A stretch of DNA of 8,615 nt from Thermoplasmata archaeon (GTDB taxonomy: Archaea; Thermoplasmatota; Thermoplasmata; Thermoplasmatales; Thermoplasmataceae), in NCBI GenBank assembly GCA_021793945.1, contig JAJYRT010000076.1, positions 1 to 8,615 on the forward strand. The letters are read 5' to 3'. Shown here in pieces: positions 1 through 5,707 of this stretch. Each line of letters begins with the position of its first letter. Positions within the stretch are counted from its first letter, which is position 1. The notes beneath the pieces were generated by a model. That model saw only the letters and a program-made list of their open reading frames with translations, was not told the DNA's origin and did not search any database. The translations under genes were made by a program, and so were the position numbers.

Positions 1-83
1 GCGTGAACAGTGTCATTTTCGATGAGGCTGAAAACAGGATGCACTCCGTAAAGGCACTCATATATACTCTTCTCAAATCCTGA
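1..83 (+). CDS. C-terminal end of an unidentified protein (partial)
   Basis: An open frame entering from the left edge (frame starting at base 3) encodes 26 residues and ends at TGA 81-83. The tail contains DEAENRMHSVKALIYTLLKS, which looks like an amphipathic helix at a protein C terminus. A GC hairpin with a T-rich tract follows on the same strand about 30 bases later, as expected after a gene end. The opposite strand also has an open frame (ATG near 65, running off the edge), but its product looks less protein-like and lacks supporting signals. I do not recognise the family from so short a piece. Confidence 0.5.
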   Translation, partial: VNSVIFDEAENRMHSVKALIYTLLKS

Positions 84-235
84 TTGTCTGGATTCTTTAC
101 TGTATACAAATCCCCCTTCTCCGGGGTTATTTTTTTCCTCACAACTGATACGATGATAAGGATCAAAGCATGACGGCAAACAATTATGCCTGCAGTGATA
201 ACGCGTGACTCAGTTCGATCAGGCCGAAATTTTAG
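84..235. other. Spacer between partial gene and tRNA-His 3' end
   Basis: Apart from the terminator-like hairpin at 112-138, I see no gene in this spacer on either strand. The bases just after the tRNA 3' end, read on the - strand, start with CTAAAATTT, so CCA is not encoded; only a short T3 run is available there for termination. Confidence 0.5.
112..138 (+). terminator. Hairpin plus T-rich tract, likely terminator
   Basis: CCCC (113-116) and GGGG (123-126) can pair around a six-base loop. They are followed by TTATTTTTTTCC (127-138), which includes a T7 run. Archaeal termination relies mainly on T tracts, so this is a plausible terminator for the gene ending at 83. Four paired bases is a short stem. 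Confidence 0.5.
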
Positions 236-308
236 GGCCGGGTCCGGGAATTGAACCCGGGTCCGGGGATCCACAGTCCCCAAGGATATCCACTACCCCA
301 CCCCGGCC
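236..308 (-). tRNA. tRNA-His (anticodon GTG)
   Basis: The reverse complement folds as a full cloverleaf. The anticodon loop CTGTGGA (plus strand 270-276, anticodon 272-274) sits on a perfect GGGGA/TCCCC stem. The T arm is CCGGG-TTCAATT-CCCGG. The acceptor is GCCGGGG against ACCCGGC. The D stem uses G10-G11-G12 and a D loop with A14, G15, G18 and G19. G at 308 is position -1 and faces discriminator C73 at 236, the identity pair of tRNA-His, so G-1 appears to be genomically encoded. CCA is not encoded and there is no intron. Position 7 (G) faces A at position 66, an unusual mismatch at the base of the acceptor stem. G15 (base 293) is the site that archaeosine synthesis modifies in most archaeal tRNAs; the last ArcS step is encoded in this window. 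Confidence 0.95.
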
Positions 309-320
309 ATGTCAAGCAGT

Positions 321-337
321 GTTGTTAAGGAAACAAC
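321..337. repeat. Short inverted repeat upstream of tRNA-His
   Basis: GTTGTT-AAGGA-AACAAC is a perfect 6-base inverted repeat around a 5-base centre. It lies between the candidate TATA box and the tRNA 5' end, so it could form a hairpin in the precursor leader or be a protein-binding site. It may also be chance in AT-rich DNA. Confidence 0.35.
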
Positions 338-352
338 GCGTCTATCTACGGG

Positions 353-360
353 AAAATAAA
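353..360 (-). promoter_or_regulatory. TATA-like box for tRNA-His
   Basis: On the - strand this reads TTTATTTT, about 45 bases upstream of the tRNA 5' end. With the usual 26-base spacing, transcription would begin near 330, giving a 5' leader of about 22 bases for RNase P to remove. The leader region includes the inverted repeat at 321-337. The match to the archaeal TATA consensus is only moderate. Confidence 0.35.
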
Positions 361-720
361 ACGATTAATAGACTTTGTGGAATCCCGAGACTGTAAAATC
401 TTCGTTGGTTACTTGTAATGCTAATGAGATACATTCACAAGGCTTTCCGCTTGTCGTGAACCTATCTTTGAGGGTTCAACTGTGATGACTTTTAGCTATG
501 AATTCGTAGAATCTGAGATTGTTGTTGTTAAGAAACACAAATTAAATGAAATGTGATATAACCAATAAATGTCAGAACTTGTTTTCACATTAATTCGAGG
601 TATTTCTGAAATCTTTCTAAATTCCGGTCGATTAAGCACAACCTACTCTGAATGTTCCTAATCGTGAACAACCTTTTCGTTTGTACAGGATGGCCGCTCG
701 TTTCACTCATGTTTCATGGG

Positions 721-732
721 GGACAGTTGTCC
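721..732. repeat. Inverted repeat GGACAGTTGTCC
   Basis: Arms GGACA and TGTCC are perfect complements around two central bases. The site lies about 30 bases past the stop of the membrane protein gene on the - strand. No T tract follows on that strand, so a terminator role is weak; it could be a small operator or chance. Confidence 0.3.
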
Positions 733-760
733 AAATTTTGAAAACTTAAAGTATTCTCCG

Positions 761-1405
761 CTAGTTTCCAATATAATTATCATATGGTTCCCTCATCTCA
801 GCGGTTAAAGTGTGCGCGGCTCTGAGCTTAAGAAGATAAATCAGAACAAGGAAATCCATGATGAGGACATTGTATATCTCATATTCTGCGACAGAAACGA
901 AAGTTATCCTAGCTTCGATTAACCAGGCAAAGGCATCCAACAATAGTAGTGCAGTAGCATAGGAAAATGCTCTCTGAAGTATCAGGGAAAACCCTAGTAT
1001 GAAAAAAGTCACCTTTCCTATGAGAAAAAACCATTCAGCTAGGAAGACGTGCGGTGCTGTACCCTCATGGTATACGCCTACCAAAGCAAGAAATAGACCA
1101 TCCAGAATGAAGAAGGAAAGTCCAATGATCTCTGATCTGCTTCTGGAATTCCATATAGAGGAGATGGAGAAAAGTCCAATAACGAGCCCTGACAGGATAA
1201 GGCCATCGTTGTATACATTCGGGAAATTCGGACTTGGGTGTCTTCCGCTTCCATAATTATTGCCACCCAGATCACTGAGGGCGTTGACGTTTACGTGGAA
1301 CCACGGATTCAGGTGTATAGCGATTGTTATGAAAATCCAAGGCAAGAGAATCACAAGGACACCAAGGATCTCACTTAACAGGTAAGTCCGGGATTTTTTG
1401 TACAT
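761..1405 (-). CDS. DUF998-like six-helix membrane protein
   Basis: This 214-residue integral membrane protein has about six predicted hydrophobic helices, near residues 11-31, 67-85, 92-111, 121-142, 147-164 and 175-194. After helix 1 comes the segment NVNALSDLG (about 39-47), then N/P-rich residues and a YNDGLILSG turn into helix 2. The loop after helix 3 carries HEGTAPH (113-119). This layout (LSDLG after the first helix, His-containing loop after the third) matches the DUF998 family, which is common in archaea and has no firmly established function. The start is ATG at 1405; a TATA-like box centred near 1437 would give a leader of only a few bases. It stands alone between two geneless spacers. 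I infer a plasma-membrane location and cannot assign a substrate or partner. Confidence 0.75.
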   Translation of the reverse strand: MYKKSRTYLLSEILGVLVILLPWIFITIAIHLNPWFHVNVNALSDLGGNNYGSGRHPSPNFPNVYNDGLILSGLVIGLFSISSIWNSRSRSEIIGLSFFILDGLFLALVGVYHEGTAPHVFLAEWFFLIGKVTFFILGFSLILQRAFSYATALLLLDAFAWLIEARITFVSVAEYEIYNVLIMDFLVLIYLLKLRAAHTLTAEMREPYDNYIGN

Positions 1406-1640
1406 TAAGAAGCCGGTTCAATCATCATGGCGGAATATTTGAGTCTTTCTGTTAATCCACAATGTCATATTTTGGTACGACTCCCAAAACAAGGTTCAAA
1501 GTGTTGGCGCACTTAGACACTGCTCAACATTTATTTCGTTGTGTTTGTGTAGTCACTATTTTGTCAATCCAATCTTTTGCTGGTGTTTAAAAACAACCAG
1601 ACGCTGACCCGCAGTATTTTCTGCAAACTCTCAGAAACAA
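1406..1640. other. Geneless spacer with a hairpin near its right end
   Basis: No gene is supported here on either strand; the longest open frames are short, start-less and rich in Cys and Phe, typical of noncoding DNA. CTGGT (1580-1584) and ACCAG (1596-1600) flank an A/T-rich centre and pair imperfectly beyond five bases. Read on the - strand the centre holds a T5 run. This may contribute to ending the transcript of the methyltransferase operon, about 40 bases past its stop. Confidence 0.4.
1434..1441 (-). promoter_or_regulatory. TATA-like box for the DUF998-like gene
   Basis: Read on the - strand this is CAAATATT, centred about 33 bases upstream of the ATG at 1405. The usual 26-base offset puts the transcript start near 1411, which gives a nearly leaderless mRNA. 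The match is moderate. Confidence 0.3.
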
Positions 1641-2237
1641 CTATACATGGACTTTGACTACAAAAAGAACTGAGGGTATGATCTGGAAGTCATGTGTATG
1701 GTACCTGTAAAGTCTAGGCATCCTTAGTTCCAGTTTTTCCTCGTAAACTATCTCCGCAGCGGACTCGTAGAATGACCTGACGAATTCAGAAGACTTCAGG
1801 TTGTGTACAGAATATATCCAGTTTGCAACATCCAGTGCCTTGGAAAGGAATGGTTTGTCTGCATGTGGATTAACAGACCCGAATGGGGGGTTCATGAAGG
1901 CGGTGTAGAAATGACCCATAACTTCTGTGACATCCTTTGTTTCGAAAGTGATATTCATACCTGCGGCATTTTCCCTGGCTATATCGACCTGCTTCCCGTC
2001 AAGATCGATTCCGGTAACCGGTTCCGCACCCATAAGATATGCGGCAATGGCAAAAATACCATTACCGGTGCCCAGATCGATTACGCTTCTGTTAGTAACG
2101 TTATTGTCCATTGCTGCCTTGAATACAATCCAGGCAGCATTTGATGGATCCGTGGGATATTGTTCATATAATGAGTTGAGGCCGTTTCCGATCCTTAATT
2201 TGCTGAGCCTTATTTCTAGCTGTTTCTTTGTGTACAC
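1641..2237 (-). CDS. METTL5-type N6-adenine rRNA methyltransferase
   Basis: This 198-residue Rossmann-fold, S-adenosylmethionine-dependent methyltransferase closely follows the METTL5 layout. It has an N-terminal EQYPT motif (25-29), the SAM-binding loop DLGTGNG (54-60), an acidic ribose-binding segment GIDLD (77-81), and a KDV segment (101-103) at the usual adenine-pocket position. The catalytic NPPFGS motif (116-121) is typical of N6-adenine methylation. It is followed by ADKPFLSKAL and IYSVHN (141-146), the counterpart of the eukaryotic VYSLHK segment. Human METTL5 with its partner TRMT112 methylates one adenine of 18S rRNA, and archaeal homologues are thought to act on the equivalent small-subunit site; both points are family knowledge. 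The start is GTG at 2237, seven bases after the upstream stop, because the protein then begins just ahead of the conserved LEIRLSKL helix. Cytoplasmic. It is probably co-transcribed with the 103-residue gene before it. Confidence 0.88.
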   Translation of the reverse strand: MYTKKQLEIRLSKLRIGNGLNSLYEQYPTDPSNAAWIVFKAAMDNNVTNRSVIDLGTGNGIFAIAAYLMGAEPVTGIDLDGKQVDIARENAAGMNITFETKDVTEVMGHFYTAFMNPPFGSVNPHADKPFLSKALDVANWIYSVHNLKSSEFVRSFYESAAEIVYEEKLELRMPRLYRYHTHDFQIIPSVLFVVKVHV

Positions 2238-2244
2238 GCTAATC

Positions 2245-2556
2245 CTAAGACATTGTTCCTACAACCAGATCAACGATGTCAAGAGCCATCTTGATCGATT
2301 CTTCCCTGCCTATTCCTCTTCTGCTAAGTATCTTCTCTATTTTCCTGGCAGCCCTCTGTTTCTTCCACGTTCCCTTTTCATGGGCAGCAAGAACGATGTA
2401 TTCAGCAATCTCACGGTCAACGCTGATGCCAAACCTTTCCCTTATCTTGATCTGCCAGACAGGTACAAGAACCGGCGGAAGGTCCTTCAGGACACTTTCT
2501 CGGTTTTTCCGTATTATCTCATTGAGATTCTTTGCGTCCTTTCTGGTTTCTGCCAT
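2245..2556 (-). CDS. Unidentified basic helical protein, 103 residues
   Basis: I do not recognise this family with certainty. The protein is soluble, mostly helical and Lys/Arg-rich, with no Cys or transmembrane segment. Visible pieces are an N-terminal charged helix (4-25), a Pro-containing segment DLPPVLVPVWQIKIRERFGI (25-44), a helix with AEYIVLAAHEKG (51-62), a very basic stretch KKQRAARKIEKILSRRG (65-81), and an acidic-to-hydrophobic C-terminal helix. The basic stretch suggests nucleic-acid binding, but that is inference. It is the first gene of a likely two-gene operon with the METTL5-type methyltransferase, seven bases apart, which hints at a role in rRNA modification or ribosome biogenesis. 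Start ATG at 2556: a TATA-like box centred 26 bases upstream makes the mRNA leaderless at exactly this ATG. The substantial shadow frames on the opposite strand are less plausible. Confidence 0.75.
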   Translation of the reverse strand: MAETRKDAKNLNEIIRKNRESVLKDLPPVLVPVWQIKIRERFGISVDREIAEYIVLAAHEKGTWKKQRAARKIEKILSRRGIGREESIKMALDIVDLVVGTMS

Positions 2557-2578
2557 ACCTGTTTACATCTTTATCTTC

Positions 2579-2586
2579 AAGATAAA
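2579..2586 (-). promoter_or_regulatory. TATA-like box for the two-gene RNA-methylation operon
   Basis: On the - strand the site reads AAAGG followed by TTTATCTT. The purine-rich AAAGG looks like a BRE and TTTATCTT like the TATA element. Its centre (about 2582.5) lies 26 bases before the A of the ATG at 2556, so the transcript is predicted to be leaderless. Confidence 0.5.
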
Positions 2587-2875
2587 CCTTTTCATTCAAG
2601 ATCTTGTATCAATTCTCCATGAAATGAAAACTATTGATTCGCCGGATGGGATTATGCTGGAATCAGGTGGGAATATGTGGAACGGGCAAGTAATTTATCC
2701 GCACATCGTCACCCGGAGACTATTGTGACAGATACCGCCTTCCACAAAGTACTTCAGTATTTCATCATTTTGCAGGAAGTGGTCGGATTTTGCTCGGTCT
2801 CACAGGAAAATGCGGCCAGGATCGGCTGGCATATGTCGCCATAAGGCCAGGGGAAGTAGTTCGCGATTGTCGGTA

Positions 2876-2883
2876 TACGCGTA
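2876..2883. promoter_or_regulatory. Palindrome TACGCGTA before a TATA box
   Basis: A perfect 8-base palindrome lies seven bases upstream of the TATA box of the gene at 2929. That position overlaps where BRE contacts and upstream regulators usually sit. It could be a half-site of a transcription factor operator; there is no other evidence. Confidence 0.25.
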
Positions 2884-2890
2884 AACATAA

Positions 2891-2898
2891 CTTATAAA
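2891..2898 (+). promoter_or_regulatory. TATA box for the DUF5752-like gene
   Basis: CTTATAAA is a good archaeal TATA element. Its centre is 34 bases before the ATG at 2929, so transcription is expected near 2920 with a leader of about eight bases. AGGT at 2914-2917 would then lie outside the message, so translation probably does not rely on Shine-Dalgarno pairing. Confidence 0.6.
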
Positions 2899-2928
2899 CA
2901 CTTAAGTACTATCAGGTAATTTTAAAAT

Positions 2929-3258
2929 ATGGAGCCATTTTATTTCAAGAGTTATGATAGGATTGTCGGCAAGGCAGAAACCCCCATGGAATTACTAAGT
3001 GAGATGAAGAGGCTTGAAAACACAGATCCATTCTGTGTGGAGTATCATGTAAGGGAAGGCCATATTTCAATCTGGCTGAAAGAAGCAGAAAGGCCTGATC
3101 TGGCAGTGAAGATTGAAAGTGCCAGGGATCCAAAGGTTGTGATCAATATATTGGAAGCAGGGATTGGTAAATCGGGACGCAGTCCACAGCACAGAAAGGG
3201 AACCGGCGGGTCACATTCAGCTAAAAGAGGTCCCGGAAACCGCAAGGAAATGCATTAA
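2929..3258 (+). CDS. Small DUF5752-like protein with a basic tail
   Basis: The protein has 109 residues. The body (1-78) holds FYFKSYDRIVGKAETPMELL (4-23), an acidic helix, then CVEYHVREGHISIWLKEA (36-53) and DLAVKIESARDP. The motif EYHxxxGHxxxWL followed by LA is reminiscent of the DUF5752 family, whose members occur near or within archaeal carbohydrate-active enzymes; I make this link from memory of the pattern and rate it moderate. No catalytic function can be read from it. The last 30 residues are Gly/Ser/His/Lys/Arg-rich with no predicted fold and could be a nucleic-acid-binding tail. Alternatively, a frameshift near 3165 would give a more helical C terminus in the +1 frame (open to 3298). 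It converges on the GH15 gene with an 18-base gap. The start at 2929 is supported by a TATA box 34 bases upstream. Confidence 0.7.
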   Translation: MEPFYFKSYDRIVGKAETPMELLSEMKRLENTDPFCVEYHVREGHISIWLKEAERPDLAVKIESARDPKVVINILEAGIGKSGRSPQHRKGTGGSHSAKRGPGNRKEMH

Positions 3259-3276
3259 GCTTAAGCAAAAATTGTC

Positions 3277-5703
3277 CTACTCCCCAAGCGTTACCTGAAA
3301 ATCATGCCCTTCCCACCTGCCCGTATCACTCCATTTGAAAGTGAAAACAATGGTTCTGCATGACTCGAGGGCTTTGGTGTCCAGGTCCAGGTGATACACT
3401 CCCAATCCAGTGTCTATAGTTTCGTCGTCCTTGAAAGAAGCCCAGTTGTCTGAGGACCAGTGAATCACGGCAGGCTTCTGGACTTCTATTCTAAGGATGC
3501 TGTCTCGCGGCATTTCCCGACATTTATTATTGAACTTCCAGATGAAAATCCTGGAAGTAGTTGAATTATTCTGGTATCTCTCAACTGGCTGTGGAGGCAT
3601 GTCAAATATCTTCCCATCATTGAGTGACCTCAGCAGCTTCAGGTACTCTGCATGGGCCCACACAAGCGGCATTGCAGAACCTGATGGCTTGCCGTTGTAC
3701 AATCCCATTTTTGGAATGTCATCAGAATCCCAGACCTGCTCCGGAATCATCATCCCATCACTTGTCTGATTCTCAATAACCCTTCTCAGGAATCCTGCAG
3801 CCTCGAGATTTCCCCTGGCTATCTCATAGTGGGCTCTCTCTCCGGCAAGCAATGGCCACCCCCTCCCTATGCCAGTTCCGTCAAATGGCTTTCCATCTCT
3901 ATGTTCTCCATAGCCATCTCCGTTATACCTGTGCCAGACTACTCCAGTCTTAACATCTGTCCTGAGCATTGCATCAATGATTCTTACGGTGTCTGTAATT
4001 CTTTTATCAGCAGCAGACCTGAGGCCGAAACGCACCAGGGCAAGGGCATCAGGGCTGATTATGTGCGTTGCCTTTCCATATGACTGCCCGGGAGGCCTGT
4101 TCTTTATTGGGACAAAACCCGTTGCGGGGGAAGAGCTCTCTGCCTCATCCGGCGGTGCTATCCTTATATAATACCCGTCTATGCCAAAATTTCTGGCTGT
4201 GTCGTTATCCCCTACATAGGTCCATCTCTCGATCATAGAATTCCACGAATCTGCGGTTTCAAGTAGGTATTCGGCCATGTTTTTTTCGTCATTCTTGGCC
4301 GCGAAATCCGCTGCGGCCAGAAGGGCAGCTATCTCTACTGCCAGAGTAAAGGGGGAATATCCACCATCCTCCTCCCACCTGTCCTGGCTGGTTACAGGTC
4401 CATTTTTTAATATGAACTCGGATGCCAGCCTGATCATTGGCCAGGGATTGGTTTCTCCCAATTGCCCCGCTCTCCTGAGCTGGTCGGCAAGGAGTATGGG
4501 AAACGCGGTCTCGTCTATCTGGATCCCTGACCAGTAAGGCTTGCCGTCCAGCCACATATTCTGTGGCCAGTGGCCATCCGCCTCCTGAGTTGATATAAGG
4601 TAGAATAGTATCCTTCTTGCGCTTTCGTGTTCTCCGCATGCAATGAAACCACCAGCAGTCTCCACGAGATCGCGGGGCCATACAAGGTGATACCCTCCAA
4701 GATCCTCATCACCCTTGGAAGCACCCCATGGGATGGAGAGGCTGGCGATGGTGCATCCCCTTATCTCCTTTGACTCATGTACTCGAAGGACCGAAGTGCT
4801 TGATCTGAATAAATCCCTTGCGCCATCTTTGCTTTCGGAAAGGTCAGGAATGTTCTTCTGGTAGAGCGTCCACTCATCGACGTACATTCCCTGTAATGTG
4901 TCAAAATTCTTAAGTATCGACGACCTGGCCGAAAGAGCGGCCTGTTCCGGTGTTGATCCAAACCCAAGCGCCAGTACGAATATTCCACCCTCTGCCGGAA
5001 CATTAATCCGAGCAGTCATTGCCACGTTTCCATCTGTAGCCCTGTTATAGTGAAGCTCCATCTTTCCGTTCTTGCTGATATCCTGCCACCCGTCACTGAA
5101 TCCGACGTAGCCACAGCTTCTCTCAGAAAATCCCGTGGAACTGCAGAGAGCCATTGTGATGTTGTCCTTCCGGGCGAACAGCATCTGTGCACCCTTGTAT
5201 TCTCCAATCCAGGCATCATTTCCGTACCCGGAGTTGTTTATGTGCGGAGAAAGCAGGACATAAAGTTTGAGTCCCGCACCCGCAGGGAGGAAAGTAACCC
5301 GCTGGATGAGGGTATCCTCTTCAGGGTCTGTCAATATTTCTTTCTTGATCTTATATTTTCCGTCGATCTGCGTGTTCTCGATCAGGTACTCCGGTACACC
5401 CGGTTTTATGCATCTTGAGTCGGTTTTTGAATTGCGCTTTTCCTCGGAGAAAAATCCCTTTCCATCTGCAACGAGGAACTCCATGTCCCTGACATTAGCC
5501 AGATCCAGCCTTGGATAATATATCTCATTCAGGATACCATGTGATATTGTGAACCACACACGTGAATTTCTTGATATGGAAGTTCCAACTCCCGTTTTTG
5601 CACTGGAGGTCCATTTTGGTGATATACCTGGAGAACCGTGTGCGTTCTCGCCGTTATTAAGACCATAATACACTGGTGAATCCATTGTCATTAAGCTATG
5701 CAT
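3277..5703 (-). CDS. GH15 glucoamylase / glucodextranase-like enzyme
   Basis: This is an 808-residue glycoside hydrolase of family GH15. An N-terminal beta-sandwich of the glucodextranase N type spans about residues 25-290. It begins with GVGTSISRNSRVWFTISHGI and contains ILNEIYYPRLD, both typical of prokaryotic glucoamylases. The alpha-toroid catalytic domain spans about 300-690. It shows the substrate-binding WPRD (342-345), the general acid region WEEDGGYSP (443-451, acid likely E444), and the general base region PEQVWD (654-659, base likely E655). The family removes glucose from the non-reducing ends of alpha-1,4 glucans, maltooligosaccharides or alpha-1,6 dextrans with inversion of configuration. 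A C-terminal beta-rich domain (about 715-808, with VIHWSSDNWASF and WEGHDFQVTL) resembles the carbohydrate-binding-like domains attached to some GH15 enzymes. No signal peptide is visible, so an intracellular enzyme acting on glycogen-like or imported glucans is likely. The TATA box suggests that the true start is Met7 at 5685 or Met5 at 5691 rather than 5703. Confidence 0.93.
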   Translation of the reverse strand: MHSLMTMDSPVYYGLNNGENAHGSPGISPKWTSSAKTGVGTSISRNSRVWFTISHGILNEIYYPRLDLANVRDMEFLVADGKGFFSEEKRNSKTDSRCIKPGVPEYLIENTQIDGKYKIKKEILTDPEEDTLIQRVTFLPAGAGLKLYVLLSPHINNSGYGNDAWIGEYKGAQMLFARKDNITMALCSSTGFSERSCGYVGFSDGWQDISKNGKMELHYNRATDGNVAMTARINVPAEGGIFVLALGFGSTPEQAALSARSSILKNFDTLQGMYVDEWTLYQKNIPDLSESKDGARDLFRSSTSVLRVHESKEIRGCTIASLSIPWGASKGDEDLGGYHLVWPRDLVETAGGFIACGEHESARRILFYLISTQEADGHWPQNMWLDGKPYWSGIQIDETAFPILLADQLRRAGQLGETNPWPMIRLASEFILKNGPVTSQDRWEEDGGYSPFTLAVEIAALLAAADFAAKNDEKNMAEYLLETADSWNSMIERWTYVGDNDTARNFGIDGYYIRIAPPDEAESSSPATGFVPIKNRPPGQSYGKATHIISPDALALVRFGLRSAADKRITDTVRIIDAMLRTDVKTGVVWHRYNGDGYGEHRDGKPFDGTGIGRGWPLLAGERAHYEIARGNLEAAGFLRRVIENQTSDGMMIPEQVWDSDDIPKMGLYNGKPSGSAMPLVWAHAEYLKLLRSLNDGKIFDMPPQPVERYQNNSTTSRIFIWKFNNKCREMPRDSILRIEVQKPAVIHWSSDNWASFKDDETIDTGLGVYHLDLDTKALESCRTIVFTFKWSDTGRWEGHDFQVTLGE

Positions 5704-5707
5704 GAGT

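Larger units (their letters stand above)
309..760. other. AT-rich spacer with only short broken frames
   Basis: Between the tRNA and the membrane protein gene I find no convincing gene. Three short open frames are visible: 428-556 on + (42 codons without a clean start), 569-661 on + (30 codons), and 585-710 on - (41 codons from ATG). None has a good Shine-Dalgarno or TATA element at the right spacing, and none resembles a known family. Base composition is clearly more AT-rich than the flanking genes. The region also holds the inverted repeat GGACAGTTGTCC at 721-732, just past the membrane protein stop. Confidence 0.5.
2557..2928. other. Divergent spacer; holds a start-less open frame
   Basis: Both ends carry promoters. 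Between them, 2638-2844 on + is open for 68 codons and ends in TAA, but has no ATG near its left end and no Shine-Dalgarno sequence; the only possible internal start is GTG at 2677. Its translation has runs such as HRHPETIVTDTAFHKVLQYF that look protein-like but match no family I know. Composition is more GC-rich than the other spacers. Small inverted repeats occur near 2815-2830 (GCCAG/CTGGC) and at 2876-2883. It may be a decayed gene, a structured leader or RNA, or chance. Confidence 0.35.

Noticed and set aside
205..396. 63-codon frame on + across the tRNA
   Set aside because: It overlaps the tRNA-His gene almost entirely in antisense and reads as low-quality Pro/Gly/Arg-rich sequence.
585..710. 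41-codon ATG frame on - downstream of the DUF998-like gene
   Set aside because: No Shine-Dalgarno or TATA at proper spacing and no family match; kept only as part of the spacer description.
999..1275. Frames on both strands inside the DUF998-like gene
   Set aside because: Shadows of a clear six-helix membrane protein; no independent start signals.
1406..1640. Possible insertion-sequence remnant or CRISPR-like repeat
   Set aside because: No repeated units, no paired terminal repeats and no transposase motif could be seen.
1803..2728. Three + strand frames opposite the methyltransferase and the 103-residue gene
   Set aside because: The - strand frames encode a recognisable METTL5 homologue and a tightly linked gene with a good promoter; the + strand products are Phe/Ser/Cys-rich antisense translations.
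2640..2880. RNase P RNA or SRP RNA candidate in the GC-richer spacer
   Set aside because: I looked for the conserved RNase P and SRP sequence signatures and did not find them; only small local hairpins are present.
2945..3245. Two - strand frames opposite the DUF5752-like gene
   Set aside because: No family resemblance or promoter; the + frame has a good TATA box and a conserved-looking body.
3497..5518. Multiple frames on both strands inside the GH15 gene
   Set aside because: GH15 is intact with both catalytic glutamates; the others are antisense or out-of-phase shadows.
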